Of a stretch of DNA of 64,000 nt, positions 55,953-63,869 are shown piece by piece; the first letter of the stretch is position 1, and every line of letters begins with the position of its first letter. A program made the position numbers and the translations under genes. The notes beneath the pieces were generated by a model. The model was not told the DNA's origin, did not search any database, and worked only from the letters and a program-made list of their open reading frames with translations. Origin of the DNA: Clostridium ragsdalei P11 (GTDB taxonomy: Bacteria > Bacillota > Clostridia > Clostridiales > Clostridiaceae); contig NZ_LROS01000066.1 of assembly GCF_001675165.1 (NCBI RefSeq), positions 62,001 to 126,000 on the forward strand, read 5' to 3'.

Positions 55953-57164
55953 TTATCCTCTACCACAACATTTTTTATACTTCTTTCCACTTCCACAAGG
56001 ACAAGGATCATTTCTTCCTATCTTTTTTTTGTTAACTACAGTAGAGGAACTAAGTTCCGCTGGAGTATATCCTTTTATAATCCACTGCCTTATATTATTA
56101 GCAAATTTAATAACTTCACTTCCAATAAAACTTGATTCATTAACATTTGAAAGCTGAAAGTTACTTAAGAAATCTGAAATAGCCTCAGAAATTTTTTCAT
56201 TATTTTTAATATCTGCCTCTAAGGAAAATATTAAATCTTCTGCTACATCAACATCTATATCAAAATTATTTATTAAAAAGCTATAAAATCTCTTATATGC
56301 TTTTGTTTTATCCTGAAAATCTGCTCTTGCCGCTGCCAACAATTCTTCTTTTTTGAAAGGATAAAAATCCAGATCAATTCTTTTATGCTGCTTTAAAAAT
56401 ATAGCATCCACATTATCAACTAAAGCATCATTACCTATATTTCCATCATACTCAAATTCATTATAATAAGCTGCTCCATTTTCTAGTACAACTTTAAGAT
56501 CCATACTTGATAAATCAAAATCAATATATTTTTTTATCAATTGCTTAAAATCATCAATGTGAATAACACCATAATAATTGCACATTCCCCAAAATAATTT
56601 TATAACTTGTCCGTTATTTTCCATTCTATCTCTCAAACTTTTGTTATCTTTATTTAAAACTATTTTTTGCAATTCTTCTGGCATAATAATGACATCTTCT
56701 CCATTTAGTATTCCCGTAAAAAGAAATGCCATATCCCTAAAATAACCAATATCATTTATTTGTATATTTGTATATCGAACTTTACAAAATTTTTTTCTTG
56801 CAAGATCAATTAAGAATTCAAATCTTTCAACATCTATATTTTCTATAAGGAAATGTACCTTTTCCTCATAGAATTCTAATATTCTATTTTTTAGTTCCTC
56901 TTTCTTTAGACTTGAAATTTTATTTATATAGAGATTTCTTGCTATATTCAGCAATTCAGCTTTTGTTAGTCTATTTAAATGATATTCCAGTGAAAAATCT
57001 TCTTCAATAGGCTTCCAACTTTTAAGTTCTTTTTTTAATTCAGATTTTATTATCTCGTCTTCATCTTCATAAGAAAAATTCTCAAGTTCATCTTCCTTTC
57101 TTACACCTGCAATTTTACTTGCCTCATTTGTTTTTAAATATGTATTATCTTTAGTTTCTTTCAA
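55953..57164 (-). CDS. SEC-C zinc-binding protein of unknown function
   Basis: About 403 residues. The C-terminus carries the SEC-C motif [16 protein letters not shown], a zinc-binding module shared with SecA and other proteins. The rest is mostly helical and acidic, with no other recognised domain; a region with [19 protein letters not shown] resembles a Rho-N/SAP-like helical module. Start is a TTG at 57164 behind AGAGGTG; GTG at 57176 overlaps that site. Confidence 0.8.
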   Translation of the reverse strand: MKETKDNTYLKTNEASKIAGVRKEDELENFSYEDEDEIIKSELKKELKSWKPIEEDFSLEYHLNRLTKAELLNIARNLYINKISSLKKEELKNRILEFYEEKVHFLIENIDVERFEFLIDLARKKFCKVRYTNIQINDIGYFRDMAFLFTGILNGEDVIIMPEELQKIVLNKDNKSLRDRMENNGQVIKLFWGMCNYYGVIHIDDFKQLIKKYIDFDLSSMDLKVVLENGAAYYNEFEYDGNIGNDALVDNVDAIFLKQHKRIDLDFYPFKKEELLAAARADFQDKTKAYKRFYSFLINNFDIDVDVAEDLIFSLEADIKNNEKISEAISDFLSNFQLSNVNESSFIGSEVIKFANNIRQWIIKGYTPAELSSSTVVNKKKIGRNDPCPCGSGKKYKKCCGRG

Positions 57165-57308
57165 TATATACAACACCTCTTAAAAATTTATAAATTAAAT
57201 TTACTACACCATCATATGTCTTTACCTGAAAATTTTATATCATTTATAGAAATAATGCAACATTCTCCTTTATTCCTCTCATTCACAAAATATTTATTGA
57301 ATTAATTT

Positions 57309-57671
57309 TTATTTACTAAAAATTAATTTAACAGCTATTAACATCATTAAAATTCCAAATAATTTTCTCATAGTATCTACTGGTATGACATGAGACATTT
57401 TAGCACCTAAAACTGACCCTATAACTAAAAATATACATATTAATATTCCTGCTTGAACATCAACATGACCTTCTTTGTAATAGTCTATAAATGCAAGTAT
57501 GCCTACTGGAGGTAATAAAATTGCAAGAGATGTGCCCTGGGCTTTTAACTGGGTGAATCCACATAGATAAATTAATGCAGGTACTATTATAATTCCGCCA
57601 CCTATACCAAATAACCCACTTAAAATACCTGCAATACAACCTATAACAATAAATAAAATAATATTATTCAT
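57309..57671 (-). CDS. Half-size TSUP (TauE/SafE) membrane protein
   Basis: A 120-residue protein with about four transmembrane segments and the TSUP motif AGILSGLFGIGGGIIIVPAL. Full TauE/SafE transporters have about 240-260 residues with two such halves; here only one half is encoded and no second half lies next to it, so it may work as a dimer. TSUP proteins export sulfite, sulfonates or thiosulfate. Start at ATG 57671 with GGAGG upstream. The neighbouring CoA-disulfide-reductase-like gene on the same strand fits a sulfur role. Confidence 0.8.
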   Translation of the reverse strand: MNNIILFIVIGCIAGILSGLFGIGGGIIIVPALIYLCGFTQLKAQGTSLAILLPPVGILAFIDYYKEGHVDVQAGILICIFLVIGSVLGAKMSHVIPVDTMRKLFGILMMLIAVKLIFSK

Positions 57672-57769
57672 TACTTTTAACCTCCATATTTTGTTATATA
57701 CTATTGCAATACAATTACGTCCCACACTTATTTCAATCCATAATTAATTTTCAATTCTACTTTCATATT

Positions 57770-57938
57770 TTATCCGATAACTAACCATTTTAATATTCCA
57801 ACTTTTTCAAGTATATCTCTGAGCAGTTACATCACTGGATAACAATTTTTCATGAAGAATAAAATCTTCTTATATGCTGAAACACTAAAAGGTTTGTTAA
57901 TAAGCATCAGATGGAGTTTTTAACTCCATCTGATGCTT
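57770..57938 (-). ncRNA. Structured repeat RNA, copy E (diverged)
   Basis: On the minus strand: domain 1 (57938-57902) is a perfect hairpin AAGCATCAGATGGAG / CTCCATCTGATGCTT. Domain 2 (57842-57770) is closed by TTATCC/GGATAA with GGTTAGTTATCGGATAAAA at its 3' side. The spacer between the domains is longer than in other copies and the 5' half of domain 2 is AT-shifted (AGTGATGTAAC). It lies 10 bases beyond the stop of the oxidoreductase fusion and upstream of the TSUP gene. Confidence 0.5.
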
Positions 57939-57948
57939 AAAAATCTGT

Positions 57949-60468
57949 TTATATAAATAGGTTAACGTTAGAGTCTTCTGCTTCTCCTAGATAGTATCCT
58001 ACACCACCTACTTTAACTCCATCTATTAGCTCTTCTTGTTTAAGTCCCATTACATCCATACTCATCTGACATGCAACTATTTCTATTCCACTGTCAATAG
58101 CTGCTTTAATTAGCTCATCCAATGAAGAAACATTTTTATTTCTCATTACCATTTTCATCATTTTTGTACCCATACCAAGCATATTCATTTTGGAAAGTTT
58201 TAACCTTTTAGCTCCTCTCGGCATCATAAAGCCAAACATCTTATCCATGAATCCCTTTGAAACACTAACTTTTTCATGCTTTCTTAAAATATTAAGTCCC
58301 CAGAAGGTAAAAAACATTGTAACCTTTTTACCCATAGCCGCTGCTCCGTTAGCTATTATAAAGGACGCTAAAGCTTTATCCAAATCTCCACTAAACACAA
58401 CTAATGTTTTATTGTCTTTCTGTGCAATGGTAGCATTATTAACTGAATTATTATTTGAAACTGCTTGTTTTTTATTACCTTTTCTTATAAAAGCTATTAT
58501 ATTACCTTTATCTTTTTCTCTGCTAAGGAGGTCATTATTAGTTCTTTCACACCAAGATTTTATATCCTCATAAAATCCCTGATCTGATGCCATTACCTTT
58601 AATACTTCTCCTTCTTTCATATCCTGTATATTACTATTAACACGCATTAAAGGTCCTGGGCAGCATATTCCACAAGCATCAAGGTTTTTGTCAAATTCTC
58701 CTTTTTTATATGCTTCATCAGCTTCTTTATATTCATTTAAATTGCTCTCTAAACTTACATTAGATTTTCTCCCTCTTAAATCCATAGAACCGCCTTCACC
58801 ACTATTATTCATTACAACATCTCTTGGTTTAAACTTACTCATAGTATAGGTTTTATATCCACCTGTTAGATTTTTCACTTTAAATCCATTTGCTCTTAAA
58901 ATTCTTGCAGCTATATACCCTCTAAGTCCTACCTGACAATAAACTAATATTTCTTTACTTTTATCCAGTTCATTCATTCTAGCCCTTATATCTTCTGAAG
59001 ATATATTTATAGACCCTTCTATGCTGCCACCGCTGTATTCTAATTCAGTCCTCACATCAACAAGCTGTGTTTTATCCTTATCTCTATTATCTATATCCTC
59101 TGAAAGTATTACTTCATCTTTGCCGCTTAAAACGTTTTCTGCAATAAATCCAGCCATATTTACAGGATCTTTAGCTGAAGAATAAGGCGGCGCATATGCA
59201 AGTTCCAATTCTGTTAAATCATAAACCGTTCCACCAAGCCTCATAGTAACAGCTATATCATCAATTCTTTTATCTACCCCAGCATATCCAAAGGCTTGAG
59301 CTCCTAGTATCTTTCCTTCATCGTTGAAAATAAGCTTCATTGTCATTGGTGCTGCACCTGGGTAGTAGCCAGCACTTGAATTAGGATGAAGGTATATAGC
59401 CTTATATGGTATGTTCTTTGATTTTAATGTTCTCTCGTTGTTCCCTGTGCTTGAACCTGTCAATCCAAATACTTTAATAATTGCTGTTCCCATTGTTCCT
59501 TTATAAATTGAATTTAAACCACATATATTATCTGCTGCAATCCTTCCCTGCTTATTTGCTGGTCCAGCAAGTGCAATAGCAGTTTTACTTTCATTTACAA
59601 AATCAACTACTTCAATAGCATCTCCTACTGCATACACCCCTTCCACTTTAGTTTCCATTTTATTATTTACTATTATATGACCTTTAGGTCCAAACTCTAT
59701 TCCTGAATCCTTTAAAAAGGCAGTATCCGGTTTTACTCCTATAGCAAGTATAATCATATCTGCATACAAAATTTCCCCACTGTTTAGAATTACATTTACT
59801 CCTGTTCCATCTTCTTTAAATTCCTTAACCCCGTCATTTAATACAATTCCTACGCCGTTATCCTCTAATTCTTTCTCTGCAAAAGTTACCATTTCTGAAT
59901 CAAAAGGTGCTAATATGTGTGGTGCCGCTTCAACTAAAGCTGTATTTAAGCCTCTTTCTTTAAGATTCTCAGCCATTTCAACTCCTATATATCCTCCACC
60001 AATAACAATTGCATTCTTTATATTTTCTTTATCAACATACTCTTTTATTTTGTCTGTATCAGGGAGGTTTCTTAGTGTAAATATCTTGTCACTTTGTATT
60101 CCAGGAATAGGGGGTTTAATAGGAGTTGCCCCAGGTGATAAAATTAAATAATCATAGTTTTCTTCATACTCTCCCTTGTCTTTACTACTAACCTTTACTT
60201 TTTTACTTTTACTATCTACTGTTATTACTTCACTATTTACCCTAACATCAATATTAAGACTTGCCTTCATGGCCTCAGGAGTTTGTACTAACAGCTTTTC
60301 TCTCTCTTTTATAGTTTCTCCAATATAGTAAGGTAATCCACAATTTGCAAAAGATATATATTCACCTTTTTCAAACAATATTATTTCTGCACTTTCATCA
60401 AGTCTTCTGAGTCTAGCAGCAGCTGATGCTCCTCCAGCTACTCCTCCAACTATCACTATTTTTTTCAT
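57949..60468 (-). CDS. CoA-disulfide reductase / rhodanese / TusA / DsrE fusion protein
   Basis: About 839 residues. (1) An FAD/NAD pyridine nucleotide-disulfide oxidoreductase (about 1-450; VGGVAGGASAAARLRRL and the single redox Cys C43 in NCGLPYYIG). (2) A rhodanese domain (about 465-550; active Cys in VYCQVGLRG). (3) A TusA domain (about 590-665; CGICCPGPLMRVN). (4) A DsrE/DsrF-like domain (about 680-839). This order fits reduction of CoA persulfide or polysulfide and onward transfer of sulfane sulfur. GGAGG precedes the ATG. The motif at 60643-60655 lies upstream. Confidence 0.9.
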   Translation of the reverse strand: MKKIVIVGGVAGGASAAARLRRLDESAEIILFEKGEYISFANCGLPYYIGETIKEREKLLVQTPEAMKASLNIDVRVNSEVITVDSKSKKVKVSSKDKGEYEENYDYLILSPGATPIKPPIPGIQSDKIFTLRNLPDTDKIKEYVDKENIKNAIVIGGGYIGVEMAENLKERGLNTALVEAAPHILAPFDSEMVTFAEKELEDNGVGIVLNDGVKEFKEDGTGVNVILNSGEILYADMIILAIGVKPDTAFLKDSGIEFGPKGHIIVNNKMETKVEGVYAVGDAIEVVDFVNESKTAIALAGPANKQGRIAADNICGLNSIYKGTMGTAIIKVFGLTGSSTGNNERTLKSKNIPYKAIYLHPNSSAGYYPGAAPMTMKLIFNDEGKILGAQAFGYAGVDKRIDDIAVTMRLGGTVYDLTELELAYAPPYSSAKDPVNMAGFIAENVLSGKDEVILSEDIDNRDKDKTQLVDVRTELEYSGGSIEGSINISSEDIRARMNELDKSKEILVYCQVGLRGYIAARILRANGFKVKNLTGGYKTYTMSKFKPRDVVMNNSGEGGSMDLRGRKSNVSLESNLNEYKEADEAYKKGEFDKNLDACGICCPGPLMRVNSNIQDMKEGEVLKVMASDQGFYEDIKSWCERTNNDLLSREKDKGNIIAFIRKGNKKQAVSNNNSVNNATIAQKDNKTLVVFSGDLDKALASFIIANGAAAMGKKVTMFFTFWGLNILRKHEKVSVSKGFMDKMFGFMMPRGAKRLKLSKMNMLGMGTKMMKMVMRNKNVSSLDELIKAAIDSGIEIVACQMSMDVMGLKQEELIDGVKVGGVGYYLGEAEDSNVNLFI

Positions 60469-60642
60469 ATATATTTCCTCCAATCATTACATTCTCCGTT
60501 ATCTAAAAGACCTTTTTATATACAATCAAATGTGCTAATAATTTAAGTATCTTAGCAGTTGCATTATATCTATTAAAATTCTTATCTATAATTTTTCCCT
60601 TCTATTCAAATATCATGTATGATATTGTATTTATATATTGAG

Positions 60643-60655
60643 ATATAGCGATATA
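60643..60655 (-). promoter_or_regulatory. Candidate ArsR-type operator upstream of the oxidoreductase fusion
   Basis: On the minus strand TATATCGCTATAT. The same 13-base pattern with one change (TATATTGCTATAT) forms both arms of the palindrome at 61663-61692. It lies about 175 bases upstream of the start codon. Confidence 0.45.
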
Positions 60656-60690
60656 ACTATCATAATTTTTACTAAAACAGATCTTTTTCA

Positions 60691-61251
60691 TTATACTTTA
60701 AATTTTAATCCATAATGTTCAGTATTAATATTTACTTCTGCTAAAAATGTAAAATCTAAATTTTCAACTATATTCCTTAATTCTTCTTTTGATATTCTTT
60801 CATTTGCAGGCGGTCCATCTTTCATATCTCTTTTATCCCAATCAATTATATAAACATATCCTTTATTTTTTAGTACTCTTTTTGCTTCAGTGAAAAATCT
60901 TACCTTATCTTCTATTTCATGAACAACATTACATACAAAAACATAATCAATAGAACTATCTTCTACTGGAAAAGAATATTCTTCACTCTTTTTAAATTCT
61001 ATATTTGATATATCTCCTGCTTTTTCTCTTGCAATATCAATAATTTCTGTCATTATATCTACACCAATTACATTTCCATTAGTAATAATTTTTGATGCTG
61101 GTATAGTAAAATAACCTATACCGCAACCTATATCAATCAATGTACCTTTATCCCCTATTTTAAACTTTTTTAAAGTTTCTTCAGGAGGCATACTCTCTCT
61201 TCTTTTTGGATTATCCAATTTCTCTAACTTTTTAATATCAAATTTATGCAT
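60691..61251 (-). CDS. Class I SAM-dependent methyltransferase
   Basis: A 186-residue protein with SAM motifs: LIDIGCGIGYFTIPA (motif I), GVDIMTEIIDIA and a motif IV-like YVFVCNVVHEIED. Substrate unknown; in this setting it could act on a small chalcogen or metalloid compound, but nothing in the sequence proves it. It follows the HesB-like selenoprotein by 36 bases on the same strand. Confidence 0.85.
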   Translation of the reverse strand: MHKFDIKKLEKLDNPKRRESMPPEETLKKFKIGDKGTLIDIGCGIGYFTIPASKIITNGNVIGVDIMTEIIDIAREKAGDISNIEFKKSEEYSFPVEDSSIDYVFVCNVVHEIEDKVRFFTEAKRVLKNKGYVYIIDWDKRDMKDGPPANERISKEELRNIVENLDFTFLAEVNINTEHYGLKFKV

Positions 61252-61287
61252 TTAACCACTCCCTTCATTCCACAGTTGTTTATATTT

Positions 61288-61587
61288 TTAACATGAAGAA
61301 GAATTTGGACTACTTATAGTGAATCCTGGGCTAAACCAATTATTTGAATAATCAATAACTGATCCATTTACATATGTTTCAAGATCCAAATTATAAACAA
61401 TACTCATGCCTTCTACTTTAACAAGTATATCGTCATTATTTTTTAACTCATCCAGAGCTAATTGTAATTTTGGGCCACCTCAGCCATAACCTCCAAAGCT
61501 AATCCTTAACATTGCATTTACTATACTCTCATCTTTTTGCTTAATTTTATTAAACTTTTCAACTGCCCGCTTAGTAACCTTAACCAT
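61288..61587 (-). CDS. HesB/IscA-like selenoprotein (in-frame UGA)
   Basis: A 99-codon frame from ATG 61587 (AAGGAAGGTG upstream) to TAA, interrupted only by TGA at 61482-61480 (codon 36) in LRISFGGYG-U-GGPKLQLALDE. This is the position of the first conserved Cys of HesB/IscA-type proteins, and Sec there defines the known HesB-like selenoprotein family. A stem AGCTC/GAGTT with loop TGGAT begins about 20 bases after the TGA and could be the SECIS. The usual two C-terminal Cys (CGCG) are absent; only one Cys ends the protein. The role in cluster assembly or Se/S handling is inferred. Confidence 0.88.
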
Positions 61588-61662
61588 AGTAAATTCACCT
61601 TCCTTTAATATTTTTATCTTAACTTGTATTTACATATAACAAATTATTTTTTAAGTTAAATT

Positions 61663-61692
61663 TATATTGCTATATTTAAATATAGCAATATA
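61663..61692. promoter_or_regulatory. Perfect palindrome upstream of the HesB-like selenoprotein
   Basis: TATATTGCTATAT and ATATAGCAATATA are perfect inverted 13-mers around TTAA, 75-105 bases upstream of the selenoprotein start and 23 bases past the stop of the C_GCAxxG_C_C gene. It has no T run and its half-site matches the motif at 60643, so it is more likely an operator than a terminator. Confidence 0.6.
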
Positions 61693-61714
61693 ATAGTTAA
61701 AAAAATTTTCCCTA

Positions 61715-62077
61715 TTACTTATTTAAAATATGATTTAAGCCTTCAAAAGTATGTTCTATAATTTCTGCACACCCTATACCATTCCTCTTTAAATCTTTAC
61801 ATGTTTCTGTGCCATATTTTTGTTTTACATCTTGTATTAATTCGTTTGTAAGCCCTCTCGCTTCATTTTTCTCTGTACCGTTCTCTCTTCCCTTTATAAA
61901 ACCTATGATTACAGCTGCAGCTCCAACAGCTCCACATGTACTTCCAACAGTAAACCCTGCACCCATACCACTGCCAAGGCTTATTGGAATGCTAGTACCA
62001 TTCTTTTCATTATACGCCTTGATTATAGCTTCTCCACAGGTATATCCTTTCTTATGATATTCTGATGCCTTTGTCAT
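61715..62077 (-). CDS. C_GCAxxG_C_C family protein
   Basis: A 120-residue protein with the conserved cysteines C14, C48, C93 and C103 in YTCGEA, STCGAVGAA, ETCKD and IGCAE, the defining pattern of this redox-associated family. Function not established; many members sit near oxidoreductases or permeases. AGGAGG precedes the ATG. A TTGACA box on the minus strand near 62148-62143 suggests its own promoter. Confidence 0.9.
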   Translation of the reverse strand: MTKASEYHKKGYTCGEAIIKAYNEKNGTSIPISLGSGMGAGFTVGSTCGAVGAAAVIIGFIKGRENGTEKNEARGLTNELIQDVKQKYGTETCKDLKRNGIGCAEIIEHTFEGLNHILNK

Positions 62078-62176
62078 AATGTTACCTCCTAATAAATATA
62101 TAATAACTTTCTTATATACTTATATTAAGATGCTATTTTATTTTTGTCAATATGCAAATTATATTTAGCATAAATT

Positions 62177-62464
62177 TTATTTACAATAGTTTTCCTTCAA
62201 TACTTGAATTATATTAACTATCCTTTCGTCTTTAATAAAATAGGTTATTGTCAATCCACTTTTATTTGAATCCAATATTCTGTTAGCTTTAAGTATTGAT
62301 AAATGTTGTGACAAAGCTGGTTGAGTCAAATAACTCATTCTTTCATGAAGTTCACTTACTGTCATAGGTTTTTCTATTAAATAGCACACTATCACCAATC
62401 TATTTTCATTAGATAATACTCTTAGTAGTTTTGATATTATTTTAGCTTTTTCTATTTCTCTCAT
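62177..62464 (-). CDS. ArsR-family regulator resembling persulfide sensors
   Basis: A 95-residue winged HTH repressor (LTQPALSQHLSILKANRIL). The metal-site CVC motif of ArsR/CadC is absent. Instead there is a Cys in the second helix (C27 in NRLVIVCYLIEK) and one at the C-terminus (C94). That arrangement is shared with SqrR/BigR/YgaV regulators, which sense sulfane sulfur through a Cys pair. Together with the sulfurtransferase fusion and TSUP gene nearby, this suggests persulfide (or selenide) sensing. That reading is inference. Confidence 0.85.
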   Translation of the reverse strand: MREIEKAKIISKLLRVLSNENRLVIVCYLIEKPMTVSELHERMSYLTQPALSQHLSILKANRILDSNKSGLTITYFIKDERIVNIIQVLKENYCK

Positions 62465-62488
62465 TTATACCCTCCCATATTTTTGTGT

Positions 62489-62810
62489 ATAACTATCTCG
62501 ACTTTCGCACATATAAAACTTTGACTTAATATAAAAACTTTGCGAAGCAAAGCTTAGCAAGTTAAGAATTAATAATGAAAAATTAATAGTGAAGGATGAT
62601 TTTTAGCTATCGCAAAAAATCTTTAAATTTATATAAGTCAGTGCTTAGTAATGTTTTGCTCTAGCAAAACGAGTATTCAAAAATTTAATTAAAGATTTTT
62701 TGTAGTGTAACGGAAAAAAATCCACATTAACTATTAATTCTTCATTCTTAACTATTAGCTAAAAAAATTACGTCGTAATTTTTTTAAACTGCGAAAGTTG
62801 AGTAACTATA
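62489..62810. repeat. MITE-like palindromic element, copy 3 (longest)
   Basis: Terminal inverted repeats: left TAACTATCTCGACTTTCGCA and right the inverse of TAGTTACTCAACTTTCGCA. The inner sequence aligns with copies 1 and 2: GCGAAGCAAAGC, TTAAGAATTAATAATGAAAA, GAAGGATGATTTTTAGC, TTGCTCTAGCAAAACG, AAAGATTTTTTGTAGTGTAA. Fills the region between the ArsR-type gene and the permease. No ORF. Confidence 0.75.
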
Positions 62811-62900
62811 TAAGCACATTACTATATAGTTATATTATTGTTTTACTTAAATTTTGTCAATATGTGCATAGTACAGATCTATTTCTTTGTTTTATAAAAC

Positions 62901-63869
62901 TTATCTTATTACAAAATTAAACAAATACCCAGTAAACACTATTCCGAGTGCTGCTACCCCAAAGAATACTGCTAATAATTTAGGCTTTAAAACCCTTCTT
63001 AAAAGAATTGCTTCTGGCAAACTAAGTGCTGTAACTGCCATCATAAATGCTAGTGATGTTCCCATTGCAACTCCAGCTCTTGTAAGTTCACTAACTAATG
63101 GAATTACTCCAGCAGCATTGGAATACAATGGGACTCCAATTACAACGGCTACAAATACTGCAAATGGATTACTCTTTCCTGCATATTTTGCCAATGCTCC
63201 TGCTGGAATCCATCCATGTATAAAGCCACCTATAGCAATACCGATTATTACGTATATCCATATTTTCTTTATTAAATCCCTTGTGAAATTCCAGGAATCA
63301 ATTAATCTTTCCTTTGTAGTTGGATCCGGCAATTCCAAATCAGAATTCATTTGCATTTCATAAACGTATCCTTCCACATGCTTTTCCATTTTTAATTTTC
63401 CAATTATAATACCACTTACTATTGCAATTATTTCACCAGAAACTACATAAATCACAGCTATTTTTATTCCAAACAGACCATAAAGAAGTCCTAATGCAAC
63501 TTCATTTACCATTGGCGCAGCTATTAAAAAAGAAAATGTAACTCCAAGAGGTACTCCTGCTTCAACAAAACCAATAAAAAGCGGCACTGCAGAACATGAA
63601 CAAAATGGTGTGACAATTCCAAGCAATGCTGCAAGAACATGCCCAATAAATGTACTTCCTTTACTCTTTGCAAGTATCTTTTTCGTTTTTTCCGGTGGAA
63701 AGAAACTTCTTATAAAAGTTATTACATAAATTATAATTAATAGTAGAATAAATATCTTTATAGTATCAAATACAAAGAAATTTAAAGCACTGCCAATTCT
63801 ACTTTCTTTAGCAATTCCAAATACATTATAAATAAGCCAATCAGCAAAAATTTGTACTGGTGCAAACAT
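62901..63869 (-). CDS. PF03773-type permease
   Basis: A 322-residue membrane protein with about eight transmembrane segments: the conserved PFCSCSAVPLF and LIAAPMVNEVAL near the middle, and MAVTALSLPEAILLRRVLKP near the C-terminus. This permease family (DUF318, including ArsP-like proteins) includes exporters of organoarsenicals and, in other members, unassigned substrates. Its place next to an ArsR-type gene suggests metalloid or sulfur/selenium efflux. ATG at 63869 with GGGAGAGA upstream. Beyond it, 63870-64000, I see no gene or other clear feature. Confidence 0.9.
   Translation of the reverse strand: MFAPVQIFADWLIYNVFGIAKESRIGSALNFFVFDTIKIFILLLIIIYVITFIRSFFPPEKTKKILAKSKGSTFIGHVLAALLGIVTPFCSCSAVPLFIGFVEAGVPLGVTFSFLIAAPMVNEVALGLLYGLFGIKIAVIYVVSGEIIAIVSGIIIGKLKMEKHVEGYVYEMQMNSDLELPDPTTKERLIDSWNFTRDLIKKIWIYVIIGIAIGGFIHGWIPAGALAKYAGKSNPFAVFVAVVIGVPLYSNAAGVIPLVSELTRAGVAMGTSLAFMMAVTALSLPEAILLRRVLKPKLLAVFFGVAALGIVFTGYLFNFVIR

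Noticed and set aside
61288-61587. Pseudogene interpretation of the HesB-like gene because of the in-frame stop
   Set aside because: The rest of the frame is intact and the TGA falls exactly at the known Sec position of HesB-like selenoproteins.
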